NCBI GenBank assembly: GCA_947652115.1
Contig: OX393567.1
Coordinates: 17,559,486 to 17,623,485 of the forward strand
Direction: 5' to 3'
DNA: 64,000 nucleotides
Source: Blastomussa wellsi
Taxonomy: Eukaryota > Cnidaria > Anthozoa > Scleractinia > Plerogyridae
Numbering within the stretch: the first letter of the stretch is position 1; each line of letters begins with the position of its first letter. Position numbers and translations under genes: made by a program. The notes under the pieces are model-generated. The model saw nothing but the letters and a program-made list of their open reading frames with translations, did not search any database and had not been told where the DNA came from. Positions 11,664-20,960 of the stretch are shown in pieces.

Positions 11664-11938
11664 GCACAAAGTTGTTGTTCAGCTGGCCTTCCCCAGCTGG
11701 CTTTCCTTGCTTTCTTCTCCCTTACATTGTGGGTTCCAGAAGAGAGCCTGCCTGGTTTTTTTTTTTAGGGTAAAAAACCCTTGTTTTTTTTATTTATTAA
11801 GATTTTTTGACAAAGACTACAGTTTGATTACTTACAACAAATTACATGACTGCTAACAACTTGCAAGTTACTACTTACAACTTACTTATCAAGCAACACT
11901 TACAATACTTATCATTACAATGCCTATTTACATTTTAT

Positions 11939-12880
11939 AATACAATACAATACAATACACTAGAAATAAATACATAAATAAATAAATAAAAAGAAAAGAA
12001 ATAAATAAAAATAAACCACCTCCAAACAGTTGCCCTTACAGGTTTTTGTTTACCTGTCACAAAAGGGAAAGTGACACAAAATACATTTAGAAAAACTTCA
12101 AACTAAGATGAAACAAGGGGAAGCAGAGGCTCCCACTTCGTGTAATGATAGTTAAGATTATTTCTCTCTCTCGCAATGAAGTGTTCTAATTTGTAGGTAC
12201 TCTTGATTCTCTCTAGTAGCAGTCTTGGAGATAAGAACCTATCATTTAATTTAAAGAGATAAAGGAGGTATTTGCCTTCAAGGATGATGTAGTTAATTAA
12301 GTTGTTGTAAATTTATTTATTATTGAGTCCGAAAATAACATCTGTGATTTCAAAGTCCTTAGAGATCTTTAGTTGATCTCTGAACAAATTAACTACTTCT
12401 TTCCAGTACGTATTTACGTGCGAGCAGTAGAAAAAGAAGTGTTCTAGAGTTTCTATTTCCGTTTTACATAAGTAGCATAAGGGAGAGTCCGCTTTTTTGA
12501 ACTTGTGAAGCATGTTGTTTGTGTAGAGAATCCTATTTAATATTTTGTATTGGAATTCACGCAATTTAGTACTCAACGTTACCTTTAGTGGTAATAGAAA
12601 GATGTCTTTCCAATTTAACTGAAAGGACTCGGTGTTGAAGAGATCTTCATATTTCTTCAAGGCGGTAGGTGCATTTGCTACATTAGAGATTAGGCTGCCA
12701 TACAGAGATTTTGATCGCATTTTCTCTACATTGATTTCTTCATTGTTTATGTAAATAAAAAAGGTGGTTAAGTTTCATTGGTGTGAGTGAAGAGGTATAA
12801 GGCGTCGGTTTGTGTTTAAGATATTTCTCCATTTTAATGGAAGCGCCTTGTATATACTGAATAGTAAGAAAGAGTCGGTG
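11939..12880 (-). mobile_element. LINE 3' part, left of the transposon insertion
   Basis: This is the minus-strand continuation of the LINE whose upstream part lies at 20325-20960. It comprises the end of the reverse-transcriptase ORF, a roughly 370-bp 3' UTR and a tail of tandem TGTAT units at 11939-11960. The element was intact through this point before the 7.4 kb transposon landed between 12881 and 20324. Confidence 0.8.
12313..12880 (-). pseudogene. LINE reverse-transcriptase C-terminus with zf-RVT
   Basis: Residues such as LREFQYKILNRILYTNNML, then SPLCYLCKTEIETLEHFFFYCSHVNTYW, are the zinc-binding zf-RVT module (CxxC...H...C) found at the C-terminus of L1/Tx1-type non-LTR reverse transcriptases. 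The ORF ends in GLNNK and a stop at 12313. Upstream (12770-12880) the frame reads through FLLFSIYKALPLKW but has an in-frame TGA near 12778 and a slightly shifted start, so this copy is dead. It is the same copy as 20325-20960. Confidence 0.8.
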
Positions 12881-12882
12881 TA

Positions 12883-13617
12883 GTCAAGGAGCTAGCCTAG
12901 GACCAGAGAAAATCAAATTTGCACAACCCACACTACAGAAAAGGTTTCACACCGGATTATTGTAGAACAATATCTCCTCTTCGTTGTCAGATACTATGTA
13001 GAGTCAAATTGTGGTACCATTCATGAGATACAGGGCGGTATTTACCTTGATGGCAAGAACTGCATGAAAACGAGGCTTATCTCATGTTTACCGTGTAAAA
13101 CTGCAGATTTACGACAAGGTCCACTCTAAATGAGTCTTAGCAGTAAGAACTAAAAACACTCTATCATTTAAGTTGAACATAGCTTGTCTGTATCTGTCAC
13201 GTGGCTAGTCACGTGACGTTTAACGTTTAAAAGCCCTTGAACATTTCAAAACAGTCAACTTGCACTCTTTGTACATCCTCATAGTGTTCCTATTTTTTGA
13301 TTACTGTACCTTTAAATTATTGTTTATGCCATTCACAGTCATATGCTTTCATAAAATGTCGATTTTCATTGCAAAAGCTCAAAACATTGCTCAAAACCCA
13401 CGATCCTCACTAACCTGGGTCGATGACATGGAAACGAGGCTAAACTGAACATTGCAGTAAGACTTATCCCTTTCATGATATTGCATCGCTAATCTCATGT
13501 TTGGGTAATAAAAAGCTAATTCACTCTACAATGTCCGTTTCAAAAGAAAATTGCAAGAATATTGCTGAAATAAACACAACTATAACCTACTTCGTTGAAA
13601 ACATGAAAACGAGGCTG
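12883..13617 (+). repeat. Left terminal inverted repeat
   Basis: 735 bp matching 19594-20322 in reverse complement with scattered substitutions and small indels. It carries three copies of a 15-bp motif CATGRAAACGAGGCT at 13063-13077, 13427-13441 and 13602-13616, and two CACGTG boxes within 13196-13217. A 62-codon ORF appears identically in both arms (13260-13448 and 19754-19942), simply because the arms are the same sequence; it is not likely to be a gene. Confidence 0.9.
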
Positions 13618-14634
13618 GAGTAAAGCTTTGCATGGCTAGAAGCATATGCATTAATATAGAGCTCGAGGATTTAAACCCTTGAAAACAAGGTTTAAAAGGA
13701 TGCTTTAAGTCAGTGCTGTCCTAAATTTAACGGCAATTGGAAAATAATATAGCGAGTATATAACAAGAAGCCTGGTTTGTCTCTAATGAAACGAATTTAC
13801 CTTTGTCACCACCAAAATAGGTTTTTTGTATTTCAACTTTTAGTACAAAAATTTGTGACAGTGTAACTGCTCCTACTTCTTTTCTTTCTTATTTCAAGCT
13901 TCAAAAGATAAGAAATAGTTTTCAATACGTTATAGGGTCTATGAGAAGGCTTGAGGCCAAATGGAAATAGTCACGTGACTTTAAAGCGTGCGTTTGAATT
14001 TCAAACAACCGTTATGGAGCATTTTGCTCGTGCAAATGGATCATTGCTCGTCGCGCTGTGCCGGAATAAAGGAAAGACGCTATTATGAGGTACGTATTCA
14101 ATCCGTATATAATTTGTATTCCATTCTCTTTGACACTGTAAATTATAAATTGAGGAGGCGCCCTTTAACGGAATTCTCTGGGGGCAGACATATCGGCGTC
14201 TTCCTACAGTAGGTTAAATAAAGTACCAGAATGAGTAAAACATAACAAATCTAACACCGTCTAGAACTATTATTGGCTTTTCTGGATATTATCTGACAGA
14301 TTATCGAGTATGAGACCACTAGGATTTCCTTTATTGACTCTATATTTATAACACGTTCAACAAATCTGCTCTGTAAAATATTTGAGAGACAAGCACATAT
14401 TTGCGAGACGGTAGACATTTAGCTCTCCAATAGTTGTAATATGGTACACTCTAATGAAGAAAACTTTAAACTTTCCGACAGCGTAATAATGTTGTTTTAA
14501 TAACTGATTGTCTTCATACCGAAAAATAAAAAAAAGTGATGTGCCCAGGTTTGGCATAATTACCCAACAAAGCAATGTAAAGTTTATCTTTCCATTTATA
14601 TTCAGAACCAAATTCGAACTTAACAACTGACGGG
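13618..14634 (+). promoter_or_regulatory. Leader region between left TIR and transposon ORF
   Basis: This roughly 1 kb stretch lacks coding potential. It contains a further GTCACGTGAC palindrome at 13970-13979. A possible untranslated first exon ends at a GAG/GTACGT donor at about 14090, and a tatattcag acceptor lies at about 14604, so the leader may be spliced. An ATG at about 14013 opens a 24-codon upstream ORF that stops just before that donor. Inference only. Confidence 0.4.
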
Positions 14635-17600
14635 ATGGATGACCAAGAAGGCACGTGCGATCTTTTGCACAGGCCAGCAAAGAGGAAAAAAAGTTCAGAT
14701 TTTGACCGCTGTATTATTTGTCAAGTGTCCGATGACAAAACTATTAGAAAAGCACACGTATCCTCAATTCAAAATTTCCTGAGTGCAATGGAAGTGCGCC
14801 GAGATGACGTTTTTGATCGCCTTTCGCCCGATTTGCCCACTTTAACGGATCGTCAAATTGTATGGCACTCATGTTGCTATGAATCTTACACAAGTCAGCA
14901 GAATCTACGATATGTGATTGGCAAAACTCATGAACATGCGACAACACCAGAGACTACAGTCAAGCGTGTGCAACGTATATCATTCGATTGGTCGAAATGC
15001 CTTTTTTGCAAGAACAAAACACACAAAAAGGACAAGAAACTTATTAACATTGCAACGTTTGAGGCATGCGAGAGCATAAAGAAGGCAGCAGAAACAAAGA
15101 ATGACGAGGACATGCTCCACATTCTTAGAAGTGTCAACGACCTGATAGCAGCAGAGGCTAAGTACCACAAAGCCTGTTATAGCTCATACACCAGCAAATC
15201 AAATTTGAAGTTTCAAGGTCAGCACGAAAAGGAAGAAACGAAGCACGACGAAGCTTTTAATGATTTAATATTCATCGTTTCACCTAGAATCAAAGCTGGG
15301 AAGGCTTATGATATGAATAACCTCCTTCGCATCTTTAAAGAGTCACTTAAGTCCAAAGGTGTTGACTGTGAAGGGTACACGAAACAGAAGTTAAAAGCTA
15401 GGTTGGTGTCCCACTTCAAAGAAGGTTTGGTCTTCCACCAGCCACAAAGCACGAAGCCGGAACTCGTGTTTTCTAGTTCGTTATCATTACTTGATGTTAT
15501 TAATGCTGCTAGCAGCCTTCCAGCCAATGAAACAACAATGGGTACACAGCATACAGGAGCTAAACATATTTCAGATCACAATGATGACGCCAAGATGGTT
15601 TATGCTGTGGCTACAATAATCAGAGGTGAAATCAGTCAGTGCAAAGGTATCAATCTCCAGCCTCTGGATGTTGATGATTTGAGCCTTTCAAATTCAAGAG
15701 CACTTCTTCCAAGAAGCCTTTACTGGTTCATGAGGTGGGCCATAACAGGGGAGGAATATAAAGGTGGAAAAGAGGGCTTTGGCGAAACTGGTGAACCTTG
15801 TTCGAATTTGGCAGATGAAAGAAAGATTGTTATGATCGGCCAAGACCTCGTTCACTGTGCGTCTCATGCTAGAGTTAAGCTCCCAAAACATGTCAGTCTG
15901 GCGATTTCAGTGAGACATCTAACTGGCTCAAAGCAGCTGATCACTATGCTCAACAGAATGGGTCATTGCTGTTCCTATGAAGAGGTTGAGTTAGTCGACA
16001 CATCTCTTGCTAATGAGATACTTGCAAAGTCAGATGAAACAGGAGTTATCATACCATCAAATATACATCCTGGTGTTTTTGTCCAAATGGCGGCTGATAA
16101 TAACGACATCAATGAAGAAAGTATTGATGGGAAAAATACGACACACGCTACAACACTTGTTGTCTATCAGCGCAAGAATTATGGCCCAATCCCTCCCCGT
16201 CAGATACACGCAGATCACTCTCAGAGGAGAAGATCTCTGGATTCAGCAAGAACCACTCTGGACATCCAAGAAGTGAGCGTATGCGGTAGACGAGCACCCC
16301 TTACGAGCTTCCTGGGTCAATTCAAAATGGAATGGCTCCAATGTACTAATCAGCTATTATCTTCTTACACCCAAGATCTTGTTTGGATGTTACTTCGTCT
16401 CCATTCCACTTCTATTTTTCAAGAAACTGGTATTCCATTACCTGAGCAGAGTATACCAGGATGGAGTGGGTTTAACTCACGCTATTTCTGTGAGATACCA
16501 GTCAGCACAGTAATTGGTTATTGCCCGATGATAAACGCCTCAGCAACTGAATACAGCACAATCTTCACTCTGATGAAAGTTTCCCAAGAAATGGCAAGAA
16601 GATTACAACAAGACGACTCTGTCATTACATTTGACTTGGCAATCTATATCAAGGCAAAGCAGCTTCAGTTGAAATTCCCAGAAGAATTTAAGAACACTGT
16701 GATACGCATGGGAGGATTCCACATAGCGTTGAATTACCTGTCCCTACTTGGAAAGAAGTATGCTAATTCTGGGTTGGAGGACCTTCTCATAGAATCAGGT
16801 GTCTATGCTGCGCGTACCACATCAGCTCTTTTGCTTGGGAAGTCGTACAACCGTGGAATTCGTGCTCACAAGCTCAGTATGGAGGCACTCTTTCGTCTTA
16901 TGTGGCAAGCTTTTCTGCGGTGGCTGGGAAGTCAAACAATAGGAGTTGATAACCATTACAAGCAGAATTTGATAACCAAGATCCAGGAATGTCAACATTG
17001 CTTCAAGAAGAATGAACCCATCCAACAGAGCTGCGAGGCAGTGAAAAATGACATGGATGCCATAACTTCTCTGCTCACTGTTTTCAAAACTGAAGCAAAA
17101 GGAAGATCAAAATTATTCAGCTTCTGGGAAGAGTACATCTCCATGGTAATGATACTCTTGCAGTTTATAAAGGCAGAGCGCACTGGCAACTGGAGTCTCC
17201 ATTTGTCGTCCACGGCCGCAATGCTTCCTCACTTCTTTGCCATGGATCGATCCAATTACTCACGCTGGATCCCAATTTACCTTGCGGATATGCAAAAGCT
17301 TGAAGAGAGGCATCCTAACGTTTTCGAAGAGTTTGCCGCTGGAGCTCACAGTATTAGTAGTTCACAGCAGCCGTTTGCTCAAGTCTGGTCAGACATGGCA
17401 CTTGAACAATCAATTAACCTGGATTCAAAATCAAAGGGGGGCATAGTTGGCATTAGTCGCAGAGAAGATGCTGTGGATCGCTGGTTTTTGACTTGCCATG
17501 AACGGGCTTCCATCACACACTCGTTGAAGGAAATGTGTGGGCTTGAAAATCGTGCGGAGCGGGTTGGAACACACAAGGAATCTGGCGCTGCTCGAGTGAA

Positions 17601-19446
17601 GAGGGATCAAGAAGATGTTGAACGTCTGGTTTCAAGCTTCAATTCTGGCCTGCTGAAAAACCCATTTGACATCCCTGAAGAACAAGAGGAACCTCTACGG
17701 AACATTGCAACTGGGGTTGTCCTGCCCCAAGAAACCGCTGATCGTCTTTTGGATGCTACAACAACTGGAACACGCAGCATGGAGAGCTTCATCGAAACCA
17801 GAATTAATACCAACCAAGTTAACTTCTGGGATCCGCTGACAAAGTTGAAAATAAAAACATTTAGCTCTGCAGCGAAAAAAGTGCAAGTAAAATCAACTGA
17901 TGACAAGATCGTTACTCTCACTGCCGATCGAGAGCTATTTGGAAGACTTCTTGTTGTTGCTAGGCAAAGAGAAATTGACTTGCGTGATGTACTTAGCTAC
18001 GAACTTTCCACTGTTCCTGTGGCAATAGCTCATGGTGACGGAAGTCTAAGGAAGACCACAAAGAGCTCACTGATGTCAGTTCTAGAAAAGAACGTACCTG
18101 CTTCGCCTTCATTGCCACCGTCCTTGGTTCCAACAGCCTGTGTTATTGATGCAATGGCTCTGATTCAAGTGATGAAGTCAGCAACTTCTGCGTCGTTTGG
18201 AGAAATGGCGGAACAGTACTGCCTGCACATCTCACGCACTTTAAGTCGGAACAGCTGTACGCGAGTAGACTTAGTTTTCGATCAATATCGTGACCAGTCA
18301 ATCAAGGAAGGAGAGCGACGCAACAGAGGAGAGTCAAGTTCATTAGAAGTTAAAATCCACAGTGAATGTACGCCAATCCCGAAACAGTGGGCAAAGTACA
18401 TATCAAACCCAAGGAACAAAGAGAACTTGGCTGATTTCCTCTGCAGCGCACTGTGTAAACGTCTAGCCCAAAACCTACAACCTCAACAAAAGGTTTTTCT
18501 TGCTGGTGGGTTCAAAGACGGCATGAAGACAGTGTCTTGCATTCAAGGTCATTGTACGATAGAACCGCTGCTACATTCTGATCACGAAGAAGCTGACACC
18601 AGGCTTTTGCTTCATGCAAAACATGCATCACTGACACACGGCAGAATTGTGATACAGTCGCCAGACACGGACGTTGCTGTGCTTTGCATGGCCCATTTTG
18701 AAGACCTGCAATGTGGCGAGTTATGGTTCCGAACTGGAGTAAAAGACCGGCTGAGGTTCATCCCTGTCCACCTGTTACACTCTTCCTTTGGTCAGCCCCT
18801 CTGCAAAGTCCTTCCGGCTTTCCACGCACTAACTGGTTGCGATTCAACTAGTGCGCTACAGGGAGTTGGAAAGACGACAGCATGGAAGATTCTGCTCAAA
18901 GATAACCAGTTTCAGCAGCAACTCTCCCACTTTGGTGCAGATCCTATTGTGAGCATTCAATCGGCGATATCAAGTGAAGCTTTCATCTGCTCCATATACA
19001 CTCGTGGGCCCGGACAGCTAACCAAAGCGGATGATGTGCGGTATTTGCTTTTCTGCCAAAAGAACAAGAAGAGCGAAGACCTTCCTCCAACTTCTGAAAG
19101 CCTGGCTCATCACATCAAAAGGGCAAACTTCCAAACATTCATTTGGAATAAAGCTCTTGTCGCAATGCAGAATCTCCCTTCACCTGGTGGACATGGTTGG
19201 AAGCTGGTGGAAAACAAACTCGTGCCCGTGCTGATGACGAAAGAACATGCACCAAAGAGCATCGTGGAACTGACTGCTTGTCGCTGCAAGAAATCGGCAT
19301 GTACACGAAATTGTTCTTGCAAGTTGAACAACCTTTCATGCACGGATGCTTGCTTGTGCATGGCCGATGATGAATGCCAAAATCCAATGAACGTTCTGAC
19401 GACATCTCTTTCAGATGATTCAACTGATTCCGAATGGGAACAGTGA
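14635..19446 (+). CDS. Transposon protein: Cys/His modules, possible RNase H-like core, FEN1-like nuclease, CXC domain
   Basis: A single uninterrupted ORF of 1603 residues. Residues 26-82 and 122-182 are repeated Cys/His modules (CxxC...WHSCCYESYTS and CxxC...YHKACYSSYTS). A conserved-looking core follows: TFDLAIY (D667), GGFHIALNYL (H696), YNRGIRAHKL, MDRSNYSRW (D871) and ALEQ (E924), a candidate DDE/RNase H-like triad. Residues about 1170-1415 resemble FEN1/XPG nucleases: VIDAMAL (D1172), VFDQYRD (D1216), EEAD (E1319, D1321), SPDTD (D1344, D1346), then TGCD (D1403) and GVGKTTAWKIL. The C-terminus (1549-1581) is a nine-Cys CXC cluster starting CRCKKSAC, as in tesmin/LIN54. Similar uncharacterised proteins are, from memory, widespread in cnidarians, fish and arthropods. 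The likely role is transposition (inference). The ORF is intact, so the copy may be young. Confidence 0.85.
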   Translation: MDDQEGTCDLLHRPAKRKKSSDFDRCIICQVSDDKTIRKAHVSSIQNFLSAMEVRRDDVFDRLSPDLPTLTDRQIVWHSCCYESYTSQQNLRYVIGKTHEHATTPETTVKRVQRISFDWSKCLFCKNKTHKKDKKLINIATFEACESIKKAAETKNDEDMLHILRSVNDLIAAEAKYHKACYSSYTSKSNLKFQGQHEKEETKHDEAFNDLIFIVSPRIKAGKAYDMNNLLRIFKESLKSKGVDCEGYTKQKLKARLVSHFKEGLVFHQPQSTKPELVFSSSLSLLDVINAASSLPANETTMGTQHTGAKHISDHNDDAKMVYAVATIIRGEISQCKGINLQPLDVDDLSLSNSRALLPRSLYWFMRWAITGEEYKGGKEGFGETGEPCSNLADERKIVMIGQDLVHCASHARVKLPKHVSLAISVRHLTGSKQLITMLNRMGHCCSYEEVELVDTSLANEILAKSDETGVIIPSNIHPGVFVQMAADNNDINEESIDGKNTTHATTLVVYQRKNYGPIPPRQIHADHSQRRRSLDSARTTLDIQEVSVCGRRAPLTSFLGQFKMEWLQCTNQLLSSYTQDLVWMLLRLHSTSIFQETGIPLPEQSIPGWSGFNSRYFCEIPVSTVIGYCPMINASATEYSTIFTLMKVSQEMARRLQQDDSVITFDLAIYIKAKQLQLKFPEEFKNTVIRMGGFHIALNYLSLLGKKYANSGLEDLLIESGVYAARTTSALLLGKSYNRGIRAHKLSMEALFRLMWQAFLRWLGSQTIGVDNHYKQNLITKIQECQHCFKKNEPIQQSCEAVKNDMDAITSLLTVFKTEAKGRSKLFSFWEEYISMVMILLQFIKAERTGNWSLHLSSTAAMLPHFFAMDRSNYSRWIPIYLADMQKLEERHPNVFEEFAAGAHSISSSQQPFAQVWSDMALEQSINLDSKSKGGIVGISRREDAVDRWFLTCHERASITHSLKEMCGLENRAERVGTHKESGAARVKRDQEDVERLVSSFNSGLLKNPFDIPEEQEEPLRNIATGVVLPQETADRLLDATTTGTRSMESFIETRINTNQVNFWDPLTKLKIKTFSSAAKKVQVKSTDDKIVTLTADRELFGRLLVVARQREIDLRDVLSYELSTVPVAIAHGDGSLRKTTKSSLMSVLEKNVPASPSLPPSLVPTACVIDAMALIQVMKSATSASFGEMAEQYCLHISRTLSRNSCTRVDLVFDQYRDQSIKEGERRNRGESSSLEVKIHSECTPIPKQWAKYISNPRNKENLADFLCSALCKRLAQNLQPQQKVFLAGGFKDGMKTVSCIQGHCTIEPLLHSDHEEADTRLLLHAKHASLTHGRIVIQSPDTDVAVLCMAHFEDLQCGELWFRTGVKDRLRFIPVHLLHSSFGQPLCKVLPAFHALTGCDSTSALQGVGKTTAWKILLKDNQFQQQLSHFGADPIVSIQSAISSEAFICSIYTRGPGQLTKADDVRYLLFCQKNKKSEDLPPTSESLAHHIKRANFQTFIWNKALVAMQNLPSPGGHGWKLVENKLVPVLMTKEHAPKSIVELTACRCKKSACTRNCSCKLNNLSCTDACLCMADDECQNPMNVLTTSLSDDSTDSEWEQ

Positions 19447-19593
19447 GTTTAAATTTCTTTCAGGAAAGTCCAGTTTACCCCCGGAATGAAGGGGAACTTT
19501 GCAGTAACTGTGAGACATACCCTTTGTCATATGAGCGAATAACAATTCTTTTTCGAAGTGCATATACAGATTCATAACAAACAAGTTTTTGAA

Positions 19594-20322
19594 CAGCCTC
19601 GTTTTCATGTTTTTCAACGAAGGTTCTATTTTTATCTGTTTCAGCTCGTAATTTTCTTTTGAAACGGACATTGTAGAGTGAATTAGCTTTTTATTACCCA
19701 AACATGAGATTAGCGATGTAATATCATGAAAGGGATAAGTCTTACTGCAATGTTCAGTTTAGCCTCGTTTCCATGTCATCGACCCAGGTTAGTGAGGATC
19801 GTGGGTTTTGAGCAATGTTTTGAGCTTTTGCAATGAAAATCGACATTTTATGAAAGCATATGACTGTGAATGGCATAAACAATAATTTAAAGGTACAGTA
19901 ATCAAAAAATAGGAACACTATGAGGATGTACAAAGAGTGCAAGTTGACTGTTTTGAAATGTTCAAGGGCTTTTAAACGTTAAACGTCACGTGACTAGCCA
20001 CGTGACAGATACAGACAAGCTATGTTCAACTTAAATGATAGAATGTTTTTAGTTATTACTGTTAAGAATCATTTAGAGTGGACCTTGTCGTAAATCTGCA
20101 GTTTTACACGGTAAACATGAGATAAGCCTCGTTTCTATGTGGTTTGCGCGATCAAGGTAAATACCGCCCTGTATCTCATGAATGGTACCACAATCTGACT
20201 CTACATAGTATCTGACAATAAAGAGGAGATGTTGTTGTACAATAATCCAGTGTGAAACCTTTTCTGTAGTGTGGGTTGTGCAAACTCCTAAAATAAGGCC
20301 GTTCAGGAGATAGCTCCTTGAC
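19594..20322 (-). repeat. Right terminal inverted repeat
   Basis: Reverse complement of the left arm. The three inverted copies of the 15-bp motif (AGCCTCGTTTYYATG type) are at 19595-19609, 19761-19775 and 20125-20139, and the paired CACGTG boxes lie within 19985-20006. Differences from the left arm are scattered point changes and a few small indels. Confidence 0.9.
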
Positions 20323-20324
20323 TA

Positions 20325-20960
20325 GTGGGTGAAAGAGCCGATCTCAGATTCTCCTCCCATCACCAACTCCCCTGCATTGCCATAGAGGTCGCCAACTCTG
20401 TATAAGCCATGTCCCAATATTTTGGAGCTGAATACGGATTTTCCTCCGATGCAGATATATTTGGAGGAAGGATCTGTTTTATTCAGAGAGGACCATAAAA
20501 TAAGACATTCCTTGTAAAAATTGGGAACAGGTATAGACAGTTTCTTGAAATCAAAATTACAGTGAAACAAAAATTTTCCTCCCATGTTTTTGAGATACGA
20601 ATCTAAGAAAAATCTCCAGCCAGCACTGTAGGGATCTAAATATCTTTAAATACACATTATTCTTTGTGTAGAGATCATTTACTCTATATCAGGCATATTA
20701 AGTCCCCCTTTCTCAATTGGATTTATCAGTGCCGTTCGTTTTATTTTGTCTTTACCTTTCCAAACAAAAGAGTAGAGGAGTGAATTGAGGTTTTTAATGA
20801 AATCTTTTTTACAAGAGACCAAAGCTGCGCGGTATAGGATTTTTGGGATAACAAACGATTTAATTACTTGTATTCTGCCGATTAGTGTTAGGCCTCTCCA
20901 ACTCCAACCCGACAAGTATTCTTTGATGGATTTTTCGATAGATTCAAAATTTCAAAATTT
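20325..20960 (-). pseudogene. LINE reverse-transcriptase fragment, upstream of the transposon insertion
   Basis: The minus strand reads SGWSWRGLTLIGRIQVIKSF, then IPKILYRAALVS, FVWKGKDKIKRTALI and KGGLNMPDIE. This is the thumb region that follows the reverse-transcriptase core in L1/Tx1-like LINEs. It continues (with a frame change near 20640) into GGKFLFHCNFDFKKL and ends at SEIGSFTH at the insertion point. The 5' side stops near 20960, so the copy was 5'-truncated, as is usual for LINEs. The rest of the same copy is at 11939-12880. Confidence 0.8.

Larger units (their letters stand above)
12883..20322 (+). mobile_element. Complete 7.4 kb DNA transposon with ~730-bp TIRs and TA target site
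   Basis: The outermost inverted repeat is GTCAAGGAGCTA (12883-12894) matched by TAGCTCCTTGAC (20311-20322), with TA on each side (12881-12882, 20323-20324). After about 25 diverged bases, long inverted repeats run to 13617 on the left and from 19594 on the right. Between them is one 1603-codon ORF on the plus strand. The element sits inside a LINE; excising it with one TA rejoins the LINE frame as ...GSFTH-Y-TDSFLLF..., which independently fixes the ends and the target duplication. TA targeting is known for Tc1/mariner, but the protein is not a Tc1/mariner transposase, so I leave the superfamily unnamed. Confidence 0.85.

Noticed and set aside
13260..13448. 62-residue ORF present twice (13260-13448 and 19754-19942)
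   Set aside because: Duplicated only because it lies in the inverted repeats; no start context, domain or codon bias.
14635..19446. The 1603-codon ORF as an ordinary host gene
   Set aside because: It is enclosed by matched 730-bp inverted repeats and sits within a LINE, so it travels as a transposon gene; domestication elsewhere is not excluded.
12883..20322. Tc1/mariner assignment from the TA target
   Set aside because: The protein has none of the paired-type HTH plus DD34D/E layout and is far larger; TA alone is not enough.
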